Shown here: positions 19,366-28,164 of the stretch, one piece after another
Layout: each line of letters opens with the position of its first letter
Numbering within the stretch: the first letter of the stretch is position 1
NCBI GenBank assembly: GCA_963777045.1
Contig: CAVZPD010000010.1
Span: 1-64,000 of the forward strand
Origin: JAPSGM01 sp963777045
GTDB lineage: Bacteria > Chloroflexota > Limnocylindria > QHBO01
DNA: 64,000 bases
Reading direction: 5' to 3'
Notes under the pieces: generated by a model
What the model was told of the DNA's origin: nothing
The model's database searches: none
The model's input: the letters and a program-made list of their open reading frames with translations, nothing else
Position numbers and translations under genes: made by a program

Positions 19366-19551
19366 TTAGGTGCCGTTCAGGTTGTCGCCAACGTTCTGGA
19401 AGATCTGGCTCACGATCGGGCCGAGGAAGAGCAGAGCCACGATCACGATGATCGCGATGAGGGCCAGCAGCAGACCGTACTCGACGAGCGTCTGACCTTC
19501 CTCATCCTCGCGCTGGAACCGGGACATAAAAGTGCTGATGAACTGAAGCAT
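19366..19551 (-). CDS. flp: Flp-type major pilin
   Basis: This 61-residue prepilin is very likely the structural subunit of the Tad pilus. The short leader ends at G19, with predicted cleavage between G19 and Q20. The mature protein begins QTLVEYGLLLALIAIIVIVA with the required glutamate at +5 and the Flp Tyr motif. ATG at 19551 is fixed by AAAGGAGG about 12 bases upstream. It is first in the tad locus and followed by a strong hairpin. The peptidase (TadV) that would cut it is not encoded in this window. Confidence 0.95.
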   Translation of the reverse strand: MLQFISTFMSRFQREDEEGQTLVEYGLLLALIAIIVIVALLFLGPIVSQIFQNVGDNLNGT

Positions 19552-19747
19552 TCCTTTGCGATACCTCCTTTCCTTGGAGATTGACTCCGGCAGCGTAGGG
19601 CAGGTTTCGCGCGCCTTGAATGGCTCGAACGTCCCATGGCAGCCGGGCCGGGGGAGTACCTTGCGGCACCCAGGGGCCGATGTCAATACCGTCTAACCCG
19701 CCTTTCACGGTCCACATGTCACAAGACCGAACCCCGCCTCGGCCTGG

Positions 19748-19924
19748 CGATAGATCTGCGAATCTGCGCCCGGCGCGGCTTTCGGGCGCAGGTTCTGGAG
19801 GTCTATCGGTGCGTCGTGAGCGCGAGATGGGCCTGCGGGTGCCGCTTGGGCACAGCATGGACCGATAGATCGCTCAGACCGCGACCCCACAACAGGGCCG
19901 GGTTCCCATCGGCAGATCTATCGG
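19748..19924. repeat. Family A four-site element, copy A0, abutting the second HTH/nuclease-like gene
   Basis: Four semipalindromic sites related to CCGATAGATC start at 19748, 19801, 19862 and 19915, spaced 53, 61 and 53 bases. The outer pair and inner pair face each other, giving a nested inverted repeat of 177 bp. The last site (GATCTATCGG) contains the TAG stop of the minus-strand gene at 19918-20619. The same spacing recurs in copies A1, A2 and A3 although the intervening sequence varies. It occupies most of the gap upstream of flp. Confidence 0.88.
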
Positions 19925-20619
19925 TCCCGTCGATAACTCGAGCGGGGCGGGCGAGAGCGGCGGAACCAGAGCAGACCATCGGCTCCAAGTGGCCTGCCGG
20001 TTCGGATGGCGCTGAGGACGGTGCGAGAGTCGGCCGGCAGCTGGCTCCGGATCAGCGGCAGGTGCGGGGCCAGCGCCAGCCGATTGCGCGGCGTCTGCTC
20101 GATGACGAGAACCAGCCGGACCGGGCGGGCGTGCCTGGCCGCCAACACCTCCCGCTTCGCGGCATCGGACCGATACTGGGCCTGGTAGTCGACGGCCTGC
20201 CGCTCGATCTCGATGTCGATGATCTCATTCGGCCCGAACAGCACGAGGTCGGCAGCCCGCCCGTGATCACCGGCGGAGACCTCCAGTCGCGGCTCCCATG
20301 CCGGTCCTGCGATGGCGACCAGCGCTTGGGCGATCGTCATCTGGCCGGTATCTCTCAGCGTGGGCCGGCGGCCGGGATATGCCCTCATCACCAGGTCCAG
20401 GCCGGCGGCTGCCGTGACCGCTGACAGCGTGTCGAGCTGGACGCCCGGGTCGCCGGCGACGATGCGCTGCACCGTGGAGCAGGCGACGCCCGCGCGGGTC
20501 GCAAGCATCCGGTCGGTCAGGCTCGATTCGGCGCAGGCAAGAACCAGCTCTGCACCGATGCCTCTGGCCTGCGCCGCAGCTCGATCCCGCGCCCTGGGCG
20601 CTCTTCGCCTGCGCGTCAT
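19918..20619 (-). CDS. HTH protein with PD-(D/E)XK-like core, catalytic Lys replaced (family A partner)
   Basis: In this 233-residue protein a basic N-terminus precedes an HTH at about residues 33-75 (LTDRMLATRAGVACSTVQRI). The nuclease-like core has E113, D124 in GRAADLVLFG and E137-x-E139 in IIDIEIER, so the usual lysine is glutamate. A C-terminal block (RLVLVIEQTPRNRLALAPHL, then GRPLGADGLLW) is shared almost word for word with the gene at the window's right end. The TAG stop lies inside site 4 of element A0, and elements A1 and A2 lie upstream. It may bind the element sites; nuclease activity is doubtful without the lysine. The function is unknown. Confidence 0.72.
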   Translation of the reverse strand: MTRRRRAPRARDRAAAQARGIGAELVLACAESSLTDRMLATRAGVACSTVQRIVAGDPGVQLDTLSAVTAAAGLDLVMRAYPGRRPTLRDTGQMTIAQALVAIAGPAWEPRLEVSAGDHGRAADLVLFGPNEIIDIEIERQAVDYQAQYRSDAAKREVLAARHARPVRLVLVIEQTPRNRLALAPHLPLIRSQLPADSRTVLSAIRTGRPLGADGLLWFRRSRPPRSSYRRDR

Positions 20620-20710
20620 GGCAGCAGCATGGCGCCGGCGGCTTACTGCGCGATTCTCCGCGGCTTACCGGCGGGCGGGGTCAGCCGGCCGACACACACC
20701 GACGCCGACA

Positions 20711-20888
20711 CCGATCTATCGACGGTTGTGGACCTGGCGCCGGTTCTGGGTGCTGGTCTGACAGGTCTATCGGTGCAGGCTGAGCGTGAGGTGGGCATCT
20801 GGGAGTCTCTCGGGCGCGGGACGTACCGATCTATCGACGAAACCAGCGCCCAAGGAGCCGGTCTGGCGCATTTCTGAAGATCTATCGG
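20711..20888. repeat. Family A four-site element, copy A1
   Basis: Sites start at 20711, 20765, 20826 and 20879 (54, 61 and 53 bases apart) and read CCGATCTATCG, GTCTATCGG, CCGATCTATCG and GATCTATCGG. It lies 91 bases upstream of the A-type HTH/nuclease-like gene, which is therefore bracketed by elements. It is nearly identical to copy A2, which follows at a 276-base offset. Confidence 0.87.
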
Positions 20889-20986
20889 CCGGAAGGGTCG
20901 GGCCGATGAAGGGACCAGGCCGATGACGAACCGGGCCGATGACGAACAGCTGATGGCGAAGGGAGCGGGCGGGGCCAGCCGGCCGA

Positions 20987-21164
20987 CCGATCTATCGACG
21001 ATTGTGGACCTGGCGCCGGTTCTGGGCGCTGGTCTGACACTTCTATCGGTGCAGGCTGAGCGTGAGGTGGGCATCTGGGCGTCGCTACGGCGTGGGACGT
21101 ACCGATCTATCGACGAAACCAGCGCCCAAGGAGCCAGTCTGGCGCATTTCTGAAGATCTATCGG
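20987..21164. repeat. Family A four-site element, copy A2
   Basis: This is a direct duplicate of A1 with the same four sites at 20987, 21041, 21102 and 21155 (54, 61, 53). The segment between A1 and A2 (20889-20986) is filled by irregular GGGCCGATGA-type repeats with no coding signal. Confidence 0.87.
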
Positions 21165-21170
21165 CCGGTA

Positions 21171-21215
21171 GGGCCAGGCCGATGAGGGCCAGGCCGATGA
21201 GGGCCAGGCCGATGA
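21171..21215. repeat. Three perfect 15-bp tandem units
   Basis: GGGCCAGGCCGATGA is repeated three times without a mismatch directly after element A2. Imperfect versions flank it. It looks like slippage-generated sequence beside the element. No gene is visible from 20620 to 21507. Confidence 0.8.
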
Positions 21216-21280
21216 CGAGTCCGGCGATGAGGGGTCGGGCCGATGACAAAGGGGCCGGCCAACGAAGCGGGACAAAATGA

Positions 21281-21310
21281 GGGAGCCGTGCCTGCTGCGA
21301 CACGGCTCCC
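21281..21310 (-). terminator. Rho-independent terminator candidate of the kinase-regulator operon
   Basis: A perfect 10-bp stem (GGGAGCCGTG with CACGGCTCCC) and 10-base loop are followed on the minus strand by TCATTTTG. It is about 200 bases beyond the stop of the NarL-type regulator, the nearest minus-strand gene. Confidence 0.6.
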
Positions 21311-21507
21311 GCACCGGAGGAGGAGACCCGAGGCAATCCCGACTCGCGATCCGGAATGCCCCGTTCAGATGAAGGTCTCAGCGGATACCCGCCTCGACTT
21401 GCCCTGAGGCTACGAGCCGGCCACCGCCTTCACCATGGCACGACCGTACCGGGTGGAAACGGGACCTCCGGCCCAATCCTCGTGCCGGCTCAATCCCTTC
21501 GATCCCC

Positions 21508-22302
21508 TCAATCCTCGGGGATCTTGATCCAGCCCTGGCGCATCGCGTACACGACGGCCTGGGTGCGATCATTGACCGCCAGCTTGCGCAGGATGGAGCT
21601 CATGTGGTTCTTGACCGTCTGCTCCGAGATGGTCAGCGCGTAGGCCACCTGCTTGTTGGTCATGCCCTGGGCGATGTTGTCCAGGATCTCCACCTCGCGC
21701 GGCGAGAGCGGCGCGAAGATCGGCTGGGCCTCCGAGCCGTAGACGGCCAGCTCGCGGAACTCCTTCAGGACGCGGGTCGCCACGGCGGGCTTCGAGAAGA
21801 CCTTGTCGTTGATGAGGTACTCGCCCGAGCGGACGCGCCGGATGATGGCGATCAGGTCGGTCGGGTCGATGTCCTTCAGGACGTAGGCGGCGGCGCCGGC
21901 CTTGATGGCGTCGAAGAGCTGGTCCTCGTCGTCACCGGGCGCCAGCACGATCACGCCGGTGTGCGGCAGCTCGCGCTTGATGCGCTGCGTCGTCTCGATG
22001 CCATTCGGAGCGGGCAGCGAGAGGTCCATCAGGATGATGTCGGGCGTCAGCTCCTCGACCGTCGCCAGCGCCTCGCGCCCGCTGCCGGCCTCGCCGACGA
22101 CCTCCATGTCGTCTTCCAGCTCCAGGATGTTGCGCACGCCACGGCGGAAGAGCGTGTGCCCGTCCACGATGACGATGCGCGTCTTCTGCCCGGCGGCCCG
22201 GCGATCGCCGCCACGCCGTCGCTCCTGGGTCTCGGTCTCCATCTGCTCCTCCTTGGCTCGGTTCCGCGTGGTGGTCCGGGTGTCCTTGGTTGCGGTGCTC
22301 AT
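21508..22302 (-). CDS. NarL/FixJ-family response regulator with N-terminal extension
   Basis: This protein of about 264 residues has a polar 40-residue N-terminal extension, a receiver domain (phospho-acceptor D93 in IILMDLSLPAPNG; lysine in YVLKDID) and a LuxR-type HTH (LSPREVEILDNIAQGMTNKQ). The first acidic pair that usually coordinates magnesium reads VDGH instead of VDDH, so one acid is replaced by Gly48. Phosphorylation may be weakened or altered. ATG at 22302 has GGGAG eight bases upstream; a GTG six codons earlier is the alternative. The regulator follows the DegS-like kinase by 30 bases. Confidence 0.9.
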   Translation of the reverse strand: MSTATKDTRTTTRNRAKEEQMETETQERRRGGDRRAAGQKTRIVIVDGHTLFRRGVRNILELEDDMEVVGEAGSGREALATVEELTPDIILMDLSLPAPNGIETTQRIKRELPHTGVIVLAPGDDEDQLFDAIKAGAAAYVLKDIDPTDLIAIIRRVRSGEYLINDKVFSKPAVATRVLKEFRELAVYGSEAQPIFAPLSPREVEILDNIAQGMTNKQVAYALTISEQTVKNHMSSILRKLAVNDRTQAVVYAMRQGWIKIPED

Positions 22303-22332
22303 CTTGCGGTCTCCCTTCACGTTCGTGCCTGC

Positions 22333-23407
22333 CTACCTTGCAGGGAGACGCAGCAGGATCCGCGTCCCCTCACCCTGTCTTGATTCGATCTGGAGGTCGG
22401 CTCCCATCAGCTCCGCGCGCTCGCGCATGAACTGCAGTCCGAAGTTGCGGCTGGCCCCCGACGCCAGGCGCATGACATCGAAGCCACGCCCGTTGTCGCC
22501 GATGACCAGGTGCCCCCGCTCCAGGCTGACCCGCACCTGGCTGGCTGCCGAGTGCTTGCGGACGTTCTGCAGGGCCTCCTGCACGATGCGGAGGACCGAT
22601 GCCTTCTCGTCCGGGGTCAGCCGCTCGTCGATACCGTCCACGGCGACTTCCACGGTCGAGGCCGTGGCGCGCACCGAAGGCGGTCGCCTTGTCGTCGATG
22701 GCGGCGGCGAGCCCGACGTCCACGGCCGGTGGCCGCAGGTCGGCAATGAATCCGCGCACGTCGTCCAGCCCGTCGCGCAGCATGGTGCGCAGGAACGCCA
22801 GCTCGTCGTGGGCGGTGCTCGGGGAGTCGTCGATGACGCGGTCCAGGTACTCGACCTGGAAGATTGCGTTGGTCAGGGCCTGCGCCGGCCCGTCGTGGAC
22901 CAGCTCGGCGAGGCGCTGGCGCTCGCCCTCCTGGGCCTGGATGATGCGCAGCGGGACGGCGGCCTGGGACTGGTCGGCATCGGTCAGGACCGGCTCGTCG
23001 TCGTGCGGATCCGTGCTGGCCAGGTAGCTCGCCACCAGCTCCAGCTGGCGGGCCGCCACGTCCAGGCGCTTGAGGCGCGCCTGCAGCGAGGCGAGGTCGC
23101 GGCCCATCTGGTCGTGGTGGCCGCGCAGCCGATCCGTCAGCGTGGACGGCGCCGATGCGCTACCTGCAGGCCGCGGCCCGTCGAGGTTGGCCCGGATGCG
23201 GACCCACTCCTCGAGCTGTTCGCGGTACAGGCCACGGAATCGGTCCGCGATCTCGTGCACGCGGCGCGCGTTGCGTCGCACGCTCTCCGTCGCCTGCGAC
23301 TGCGTCCTGTCGAAGATGACGGCCGGTGCCCCGGCCGTTTGTGCCTTGGCCAATGTCGCTTGCTCCCCTGGTACCAGCGCGGTGGTAGTACCGAGCCGGA
23401 CGGCCAT
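22333..23407 (-). CDS. DegS/NarX-type sensor histidine kinase, frame broken near 22672
   Basis: This cytoplasmic kinase has an N-terminal helical and coiled region to about residue 155, then a HisKA_3 domain with H171 in LAELVHDGPAQALTN. The frame breaks after DDKATAFGARH. The continuation in the neighbouring frame (ASTVEVAVDG, EALQNVRKHS, DNGRGFD, GLQFMRERAELMGA) is the HATPase domain and ends at 22333. One added or missing base near 22672 explains both halves. No membrane helix is seen, so the input is probably cytoplasmic or from a partner. The upstream gap holds two AGTACT palindromes. The start at 23407 is uncertain. Confidence 0.85.
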
Positions 23408-23436
23408 CCTGTCGGGGGAGGTTGCCTAGGGTCAAC

Positions 23437-23460
23437 AGTACTAAGGGCGCCGGAAGTACT
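23437..23460. promoter_or_regulatory. Paired AGTACT palindromes upstream of the DegS-like kinase
   Basis: AGTACT occurs at 23437 and 23455, 18 bases apart start to start, in the roughly 100-base gap between the kinase and the preceding gene. This could be an operator for the two-component operon. Only the sequence pattern supports it. Confidence 0.3.
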
Positions 23461-23514
23461 ACCCACGCTCATCGTCGGCGCCACCAGTTGGTTGACGCGG
23501 CACGAATCCCCCGC

Positions 23515-25110
23515 TCAACGGACCCGGTAGACGCGCACCCCGGGCGCCTCGAACGCCGGTTCGGCGGGCAGGAATGAGGGATGGTTCCCCTCCGCATCCA
23601 CGCCGTCGGCCCCATCCCACAGGCCCAGCGGGTCCCGGTCCTCTCCGGCCGGAAGGGTCACCACCAGCCATCGGACGTCATAGGCCTCGACCACCTGGCC
23701 CACCACCGGGAAGGGGTCGAACGGCGGCGCAACGCCCTCCAGGGCCACCGAGAAATGCAGCGCGGCGGGGTCGTAGGCCATGACCCGGTCGCCCGGAGCA
23801 GCCGCGGACGACAGAAACGCCGCCGCGCGCCCCAGCCGGTCATGGGCCGATGCCCACTGCGCCACCATCACCGCCGAACCCGCCAGCGACAGGACGAGCG
23901 CGCCGGCCAGGCCGGCGACCAGCAGGAACCGATGCGTCTGCGGGCGGCGCAGGAACGGCCACCATCGGCCCGCCGCAGTGGCGGAGCCCGCCAGGGACGC
24001 CACCGCCAGGGGCAGGGCGAAGGGCAGCCAGGCGGCCGCCGAGTGGTAGAAGGCGCCCTTCGGTGCGTGGAAGGTGAAGACCAGCCCCATGACCAGGAAG
24101 ACGACCGCAAAGTAGGCGATGAACGGTGCCAGCTCGGCGCGTCGTCGCTCGGCCCACAGGCCCCAGGCGAACGGCAGGACGAAGAGCCCGCCCAGCAGCA
24201 CGGTGACCCGGCCCGCCAGCTCGCCCCAGGCCGCCAGCTTGGAGCCGATGATGTTCCCCGGCCCCCAGGCGAGGTAGCTGCCGAGGGAGGGATCGGCCGT
24301 GATGGAGAACTGCTCGTTGTAGCTGGTGATCCAGAGGGTGTGGCCGCCCGCGGATGGGAAGGGCGAGCCGAAGACGGACGCGTTCCGCAGCAGCCACGGG
24401 GCCAGCACCAGGCCGAAGGCAACCGCGGCAAGCATCGGCCAGACCGGCGAGAGGCGATGGCGGCTGACCCACCAGGCAACGGCCGGTGCCACCAGCAGGA
24501 GCATCCCGTCCACTCGCGTCAGCGTCGCCAGGCCGGCCAGCGCGCCGGAGCCGACGAGCCACCACCCCGCCCGCCCCGCCGAAACGGACCGCACGGCACA
24601 CCAGACCGCGCCCGCTCCCAGCGCGCCGAAGAGGGCGATGTTGTTGACCTGCGGGTAGAGCACCAGGAACGGGCCGGCCAGCAGGGCAAGGACGGAAGCG
24701 CCCAGCGCCACCGAGCGCGACGGCCAGAGCTGACGGGAGACGAGGTAGGTGAACGGCACCAGCGCGGTGGAGAGGAGGACGAACGGCACCTGGGCGGCAC
24801 GCCAGGTCCCCAGTGCGCCCTCGAACGCCCAGATTCCGCCGGCCGCGACGAGCGAGGTCAGCGGCATCCAGTGGCCGTTCGACGGCACCGGCAGCACCGC
24901 GTCGACGGGGAGCGAGCCGCCCACCTCCAGGAAGCTCCACAGGACGGGCGTGGTGAAGCCCTGCCCGTGCGCCAGGCGCTCCGCCACGACCAGGTAGTAG
25001 GCGGGATCGGTGTACGGCGGGTAGTCGACGATCCACGCCGCCGCCAGCCGCAGCAGGAAGGCGATCGCGGTCAGCCACAGCAGGTCGCGCCGCAGCGAAA
25101 GCGGCGGCAT
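23515..25110 (-). CDS. GT39-like (GT-C fold) membrane glycosyltransferase
   Basis: This 531-residue protein has about ten to twelve membrane helices. The first outer loop carries DYPPYTDPAYYLVVAERLAHG, the acidic-residue pattern of polyprenyl-phosphate-sugar dependent GT-C enzymes (PMT/ArnT type). A soluble C-terminal portion of about 90 residues follows the last helix. It probably transfers a sugar from a lipid-linked donor outside the membrane. It overlaps the preceding gene by one base (TGATG), so the two are coupled. Sugar and acceptor cannot be told. Confidence 0.82.
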   Translation of the reverse strand: MPPLSLRRDLLWLTAIAFLLRLAAAWIVDYPPYTDPAYYLVVAERLAHGQGFTTPVLWSFLEVGGSLPVDAVLPVPSNGHWMPLTSLVAAGGIWAFEGALGTWRAAQVPFVLLSTALVPFTYLVSRQLWPSRSVALGASVLALLAGPFLVLYPQVNNIALFGALGAGAVWCAVRSVSAGRAGWWLVGSGALAGLATLTRVDGMLLLVAPAVAWWVSRHRLSPVWPMLAAVAFGLVLAPWLLRNASVFGSPFPSAGGHTLWITSYNEQFSITADPSLGSYLAWGPGNIIGSKLAAWGELAGRVTVLLGGLFVLPFAWGLWAERRRAELAPFIAYFAVVFLVMGLVFTFHAPKGAFYHSAAAWLPFALPLAVASLAGSATAAGRWWPFLRRPQTHRFLLVAGLAGALVLSLAGSAVMVAQWASAHDRLGRAAAFLSSAAAPGDRVMAYDPAALHFSVALEGVAPPFDPFPVVGQVVEAYDVRWLVVTLPAGEDRDPLGLWDGADGVDAEGNHPSFLPAEPAFEAPGVRVYRVR

Positions 25111-26646
25111 CAGCGGCGCACCCAGATGGCCGCCGTGTCATCGGCGTAAACCCGTTCCCAGAGGGGCGATGCGTCGAACCAGGCCGCCAGCTCCCAGTCG
25201 GGCGGGATGACGGCGTGGTCGATCGCGTAGCGGTCGAAGACCTCCTGCGGATCGCCCTGGACCCCAATCACGGAAACGTACATCCGCAGGAGCTCGTCGC
25301 CGTACACATCGGCCCGTCCGTCCATGAAGATGAGCTCGTCAGGCCGATGCTCCCCGATGTACCCGCCCCACTCGTACCGGTTGAAGATGCGCTCGCCCGG
25401 GTCGTTGCGCGTCCATCCACTCCACGGCGTGCACCGGCAGGCCGCGGGCCTTCTCCGATTCGGCTGCGGCCGGGTAGACGCGGGCGAAGGCGACCCCCAG
25501 GCCAATGACCAGCAGCAGGCCCACCAGCACGGCGTTCACGAGGCCCAGCCTGCCCGTCCGCGGACGAGCGAGCCGCTGCAGCATGGGCGACACGCGCTGG
25601 CCAAGCGCGGTGCGGCTGATCACCGGGGAGAGGGCGACCGCGGCGACCGCCCCGCCGATGGGGCCCACGATGAGCAGGAAGCGGATCGCCTGCCAGGCCA
25701 TGACGGTCAGGCCGACCAGGATCAGCGCGTCGGCGGTGCGGAGGTATCGGCGCCCGAAGATGAGCGCGGGGATGACGGCGACCACCGCGAAGCCCAGCAG
25801 GAGCCAGCCGAAGAGGGAGTCCAGGCTGGCGGGGAACCACTCCATCACGTACCGGCTCAGGGCGGTGATGCCCACCGTGTAGAAGGGGTAGGCGTACAGG
25901 TCGACGCCGTTCGGGTTGATGACCAGGGCCGCGGCGCTGACCAGCAGCGCGATCGCCAGCTCGCCCATGTGGCGCCACTGCAGCGGCCGGCCCTCGGCCA
26001 GCCTCCGCCCCCAGAAGTGATCCACCGCCTCGCCCACCAGCACGGCCCCGCCCAGCAGGAAGAGCAGCAGCCAGCCCGCGTGCAGGTTGGCCCACAGGAT
26101 CGCCACCAGCGGCAGGCCGATGAGCCAGCGCCGTCGCGGATCGACCAGGAAGCGCCACAGGATCCAGATGACGGCGGTCGCCATCAGCAGGTCCAGCACC
26201 TGGACGCGCACGCCCATGACCGGGCCGGCCAGCACCAGGCCGATGCTCAGCCAGACGATCCGGCTGGCCCAGCCGATCTCCGGGCGCCGCAGCCTGATGG
26301 CGCGCCACAGGATCCAGAAGGCAGCCAGCGTGGCGGCGCCGAAGAGGAAGGAGAGCGCGGTCTCGCCCCAGGGCCCGGCGCGCTCGCCGATGGCCAGGAT
26401 CACGTTCGCCAGCCAGTCCTGGCTGGTCCACTCGCGCCCGGCGCCCACGATGCTCCAGGTATCGGTCCGCGGCACGCCACCCGCGTCCAGCACAGCCTGG
26501 CCGGCACGGATGTGCCACCACACGTCGCCGTCGATGAGCGGCCACGTCGCGCGGGGGAGCACCGCAGCCACGAAGAAGCCGACCACGGCGGCGGTGGCGG
26601 CGGCCACGCCGCGTCGGCTTGGTTCGGCCGCAGCTCGGGCGTTCAC
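25110..26646 (-). CDS. Multi-pass membrane protein of unknown function, frame broken near 25408
   Basis: This large membrane protein has an N-terminal DGDVWWHIRAGQAVLDAGG motif just after the first helix, about ten further helices and a soluble C-terminal part. The frame fails at EWMDA. Shifting by one base gives NDPGERIFNRYEWGGYIGEH and then LIFMDGRADVYGDELL to a stop at 25110. The gene at 28165-29722 is a clear paralogue with the same DxxxWHI.AGQ start and WGGY...DGRND end. GT-C-like glycosyltransferase is the best guess from topology. Both halves are well preserved, so a sequence error is likely. Confidence 0.75.
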
Positions 26647-26787
26647 GCCGGGGAGTCTAGATCGGGGCGGGTGCGCGCTGTCACCACCCCGAAGTACTGC
26701 CGCCGCCTTTCCGGTGGCGGGCCGCCGCCTTTCCGGTTGCGGGCCGCGCTGGCCGCGCTGGTCCGCGCTGGTCCGCGCTGGTCCGCG

Positions 26788-26965
26788 CCGATAGATCTTC
26801 GGAATTGCACCCAGCCGGGCTGTCGGGCGCAGGTCTGGACGATAGATCGGTGCAGAGCATGCGTGGGAGGCGCCTCTAGCCTCGCCCCACGCTCAGCCTG
26901 TACCGATAGAACGCTCAAACCGATACCCAGAACGCCCTCCAGGTTCCATCTGTTCGATCTATCGC
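26788..26965. repeat. Family A four-site element, copy A3, opposite orientation
   Basis: Sites begin at 26788, 26841, 26903 and 26956 (53, 62, 53): CCGATAGATC, GATAGATCGG, CCGATAGAAC and GATCTATCG. The core, read on the minus strand (CTATCGGTACAGGCTGAGCG), matches A1 and A2, so this copy is inverted relative to them. It fills the gap between two divergent membrane-protein genes, 6 kb from the family A partner gene. The rest of the gap (26647-26787) holds short direct repeats (GTCCGCGCTG, TTTCCGG) and nothing else that can be recognised. Confidence 0.85.
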
Positions 26966-26995
26966 GCAGCGCCCGCCGTGCTAGCCTCCGGCCCG

Positions 26996-28153
26996 ATGAA
27001 GGGAACCCGGATGGCCGGCGTCTACGCCGTTGCGGCATCGGTGCTGGCCGCCGCCCTGGCAGTCGCGATCCTCGCCGGTCCGTATCGGGCCATCGAGCGC
27101 TCCGACTACATGACCTACCACGTCGCGGCGCGGATCATCCTCGCCGGAGACGGTGACTGCCTCTACGAGCGGAGCTGCCAGGCGGATGCGCAGCGCGAGC
27201 TGATCGGCGAGGAACCGAGCTTCGAGGGAGGTGCGCTGCCGTTCAACTCGCCCCCGTGGCTGGCGCTCCTCGTCGCGCCGCTCGGGTGGCTCTCGCTCCC
27301 GGCGGGCTTTGCCATCTTCACCATCCTGGGCCTGACGGTCCTCCTCGCGGCTGCCTGGGGCCTCTCTCCGGGGGCGGGGTCGGCGCGCGTCCTGGGCCCG
27401 CTGCTGCTGCTGACCGCCTGGCCTACGGTGATGGCGGCCATCCGTGGTCAATCCACCCTGCTCGTGGCCGGCCTGCTCGGGCTGTCGGTGGCGCTCACCC
27501 GCTACCGGTCGGGTGCTGCGCTGGGGCTCGCCACGCTCAAGCCGACGCTCGCGCCGCTGTGGGGCATGTGGCTGCTCGTCGGCGGCCACTGGCGCGCGGT
27601 AACGACCGCGATCGCGCTCTTCCTCGCCATGGTCGGCATCAGCCTGGTGGTCGTGGGGCCGACCGCGCTCCTGGCGTATCCCGGCTACCTGCTCGACGTG
27701 GCGGGCCCGAACGCGACCGGGGTGCACGTCGACGAGATGATCAACTGGCGCGGGGCGGCCGAACGACTGGGGGCGGGCGGCTGGTTCGTGGTCGGGGGTT
27801 CACTCCTCTCGCTCGCCGTCGTCGCCTACACCTGGGCGCGGTCGGACAGCCGCTACCTGGCGGCGGGATCGGCCTTCCTCGCCACGCCACTCGTCATCCC
27901 GCACGCGAACCAGCACGAGTTCGTGCTCGCCGCCCTCGGGATCCTCATCGTCGTGGGGGCATCGGCTCAGCGAGCCAGCCTGGCCCTGGCCGCGGTTGCG
28001 CTGCACGCCGTCCTGTGGGCAGGGCCGGCGCTGCCGGCGCAGGCATCGGCCTGGCTCCTGTTCGTGGCGCTCCTGGGCTGGCTGGCCGCGGCGGCCTGGG
28101 TTGCGCGCGGCGGTACTTCCGTCCGGTGGCCGGTGCACCGAGGCACCGACTAG
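26996..28153 (+). CDS. GT87-family membrane glycosyltransferase (DUF2029)
   Basis: This protein of about 385 residues has eight to ten membrane helices. The GT87 pattern is present: an acidic residue in the first loop (IERSDYMTYHVAARIILAGD), an NSPPWLALLVAPLGW segment, a GQSTLL motif and LATLKPTLAPLW. Family members use polyprenyl-phosphate-mannose-type donors outside the membrane. ATG at 26996 is chosen because the first helix begins soon after it. It has a longer first loop with two Cys than the other GT87 copies in this window. It is followed 11 bases later by a membrane protein gene in the same operon. Confidence 0.82.
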   Translation: MKGTRMAGVYAVAASVLAAALAVAILAGPYRAIERSDYMTYHVAARIILAGDGDCLYERSCQADAQRELIGEEPSFEGGALPFNSPPWLALLVAPLGWLSLPAGFAIFTILGLTVLLAAAWGLSPGAGSARVLGPLLLLTAWPTVMAAIRGQSTLLVAGLLGLSVALTRYRSGAALGLATLKPTLAPLWGMWLLVGGHWRAVTTAIALFLAMVGISLVVVGPTALLAYPGYLLDVAGPNATGVHVDEMINWRGAAERLGAGGWFVVGGSLLSLAVVAYTWARSDSRYLAAGSAFLATPLVIPHANQHEFVLAALGILIVVGASAQRASLALAAVALHAVLWAGPALPAQASAWLLFVALLGWLAAAAWVARGGTSVRWPVHRGTD

Positions 28154-28164
28154 ACTCGCCAGCG

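Noticed and set aside
20643..21336. Minus-strand frame of about 220 codons over the family A copies
   Set aside because: It repeats the same segment twice because A1 and A2 are duplicates. It has no start signal and no protein-like pattern, so it is element sequence.
19748..26965. Insertion sequence with terminal inverted repeats
   Set aside because: No transposase, integrase or Y1/RAYT protein is encoded in or next to the elements. The only associated genes are HTH/nuclease-like. MITE-like behaviour cannot be excluded, but no IS can be named.
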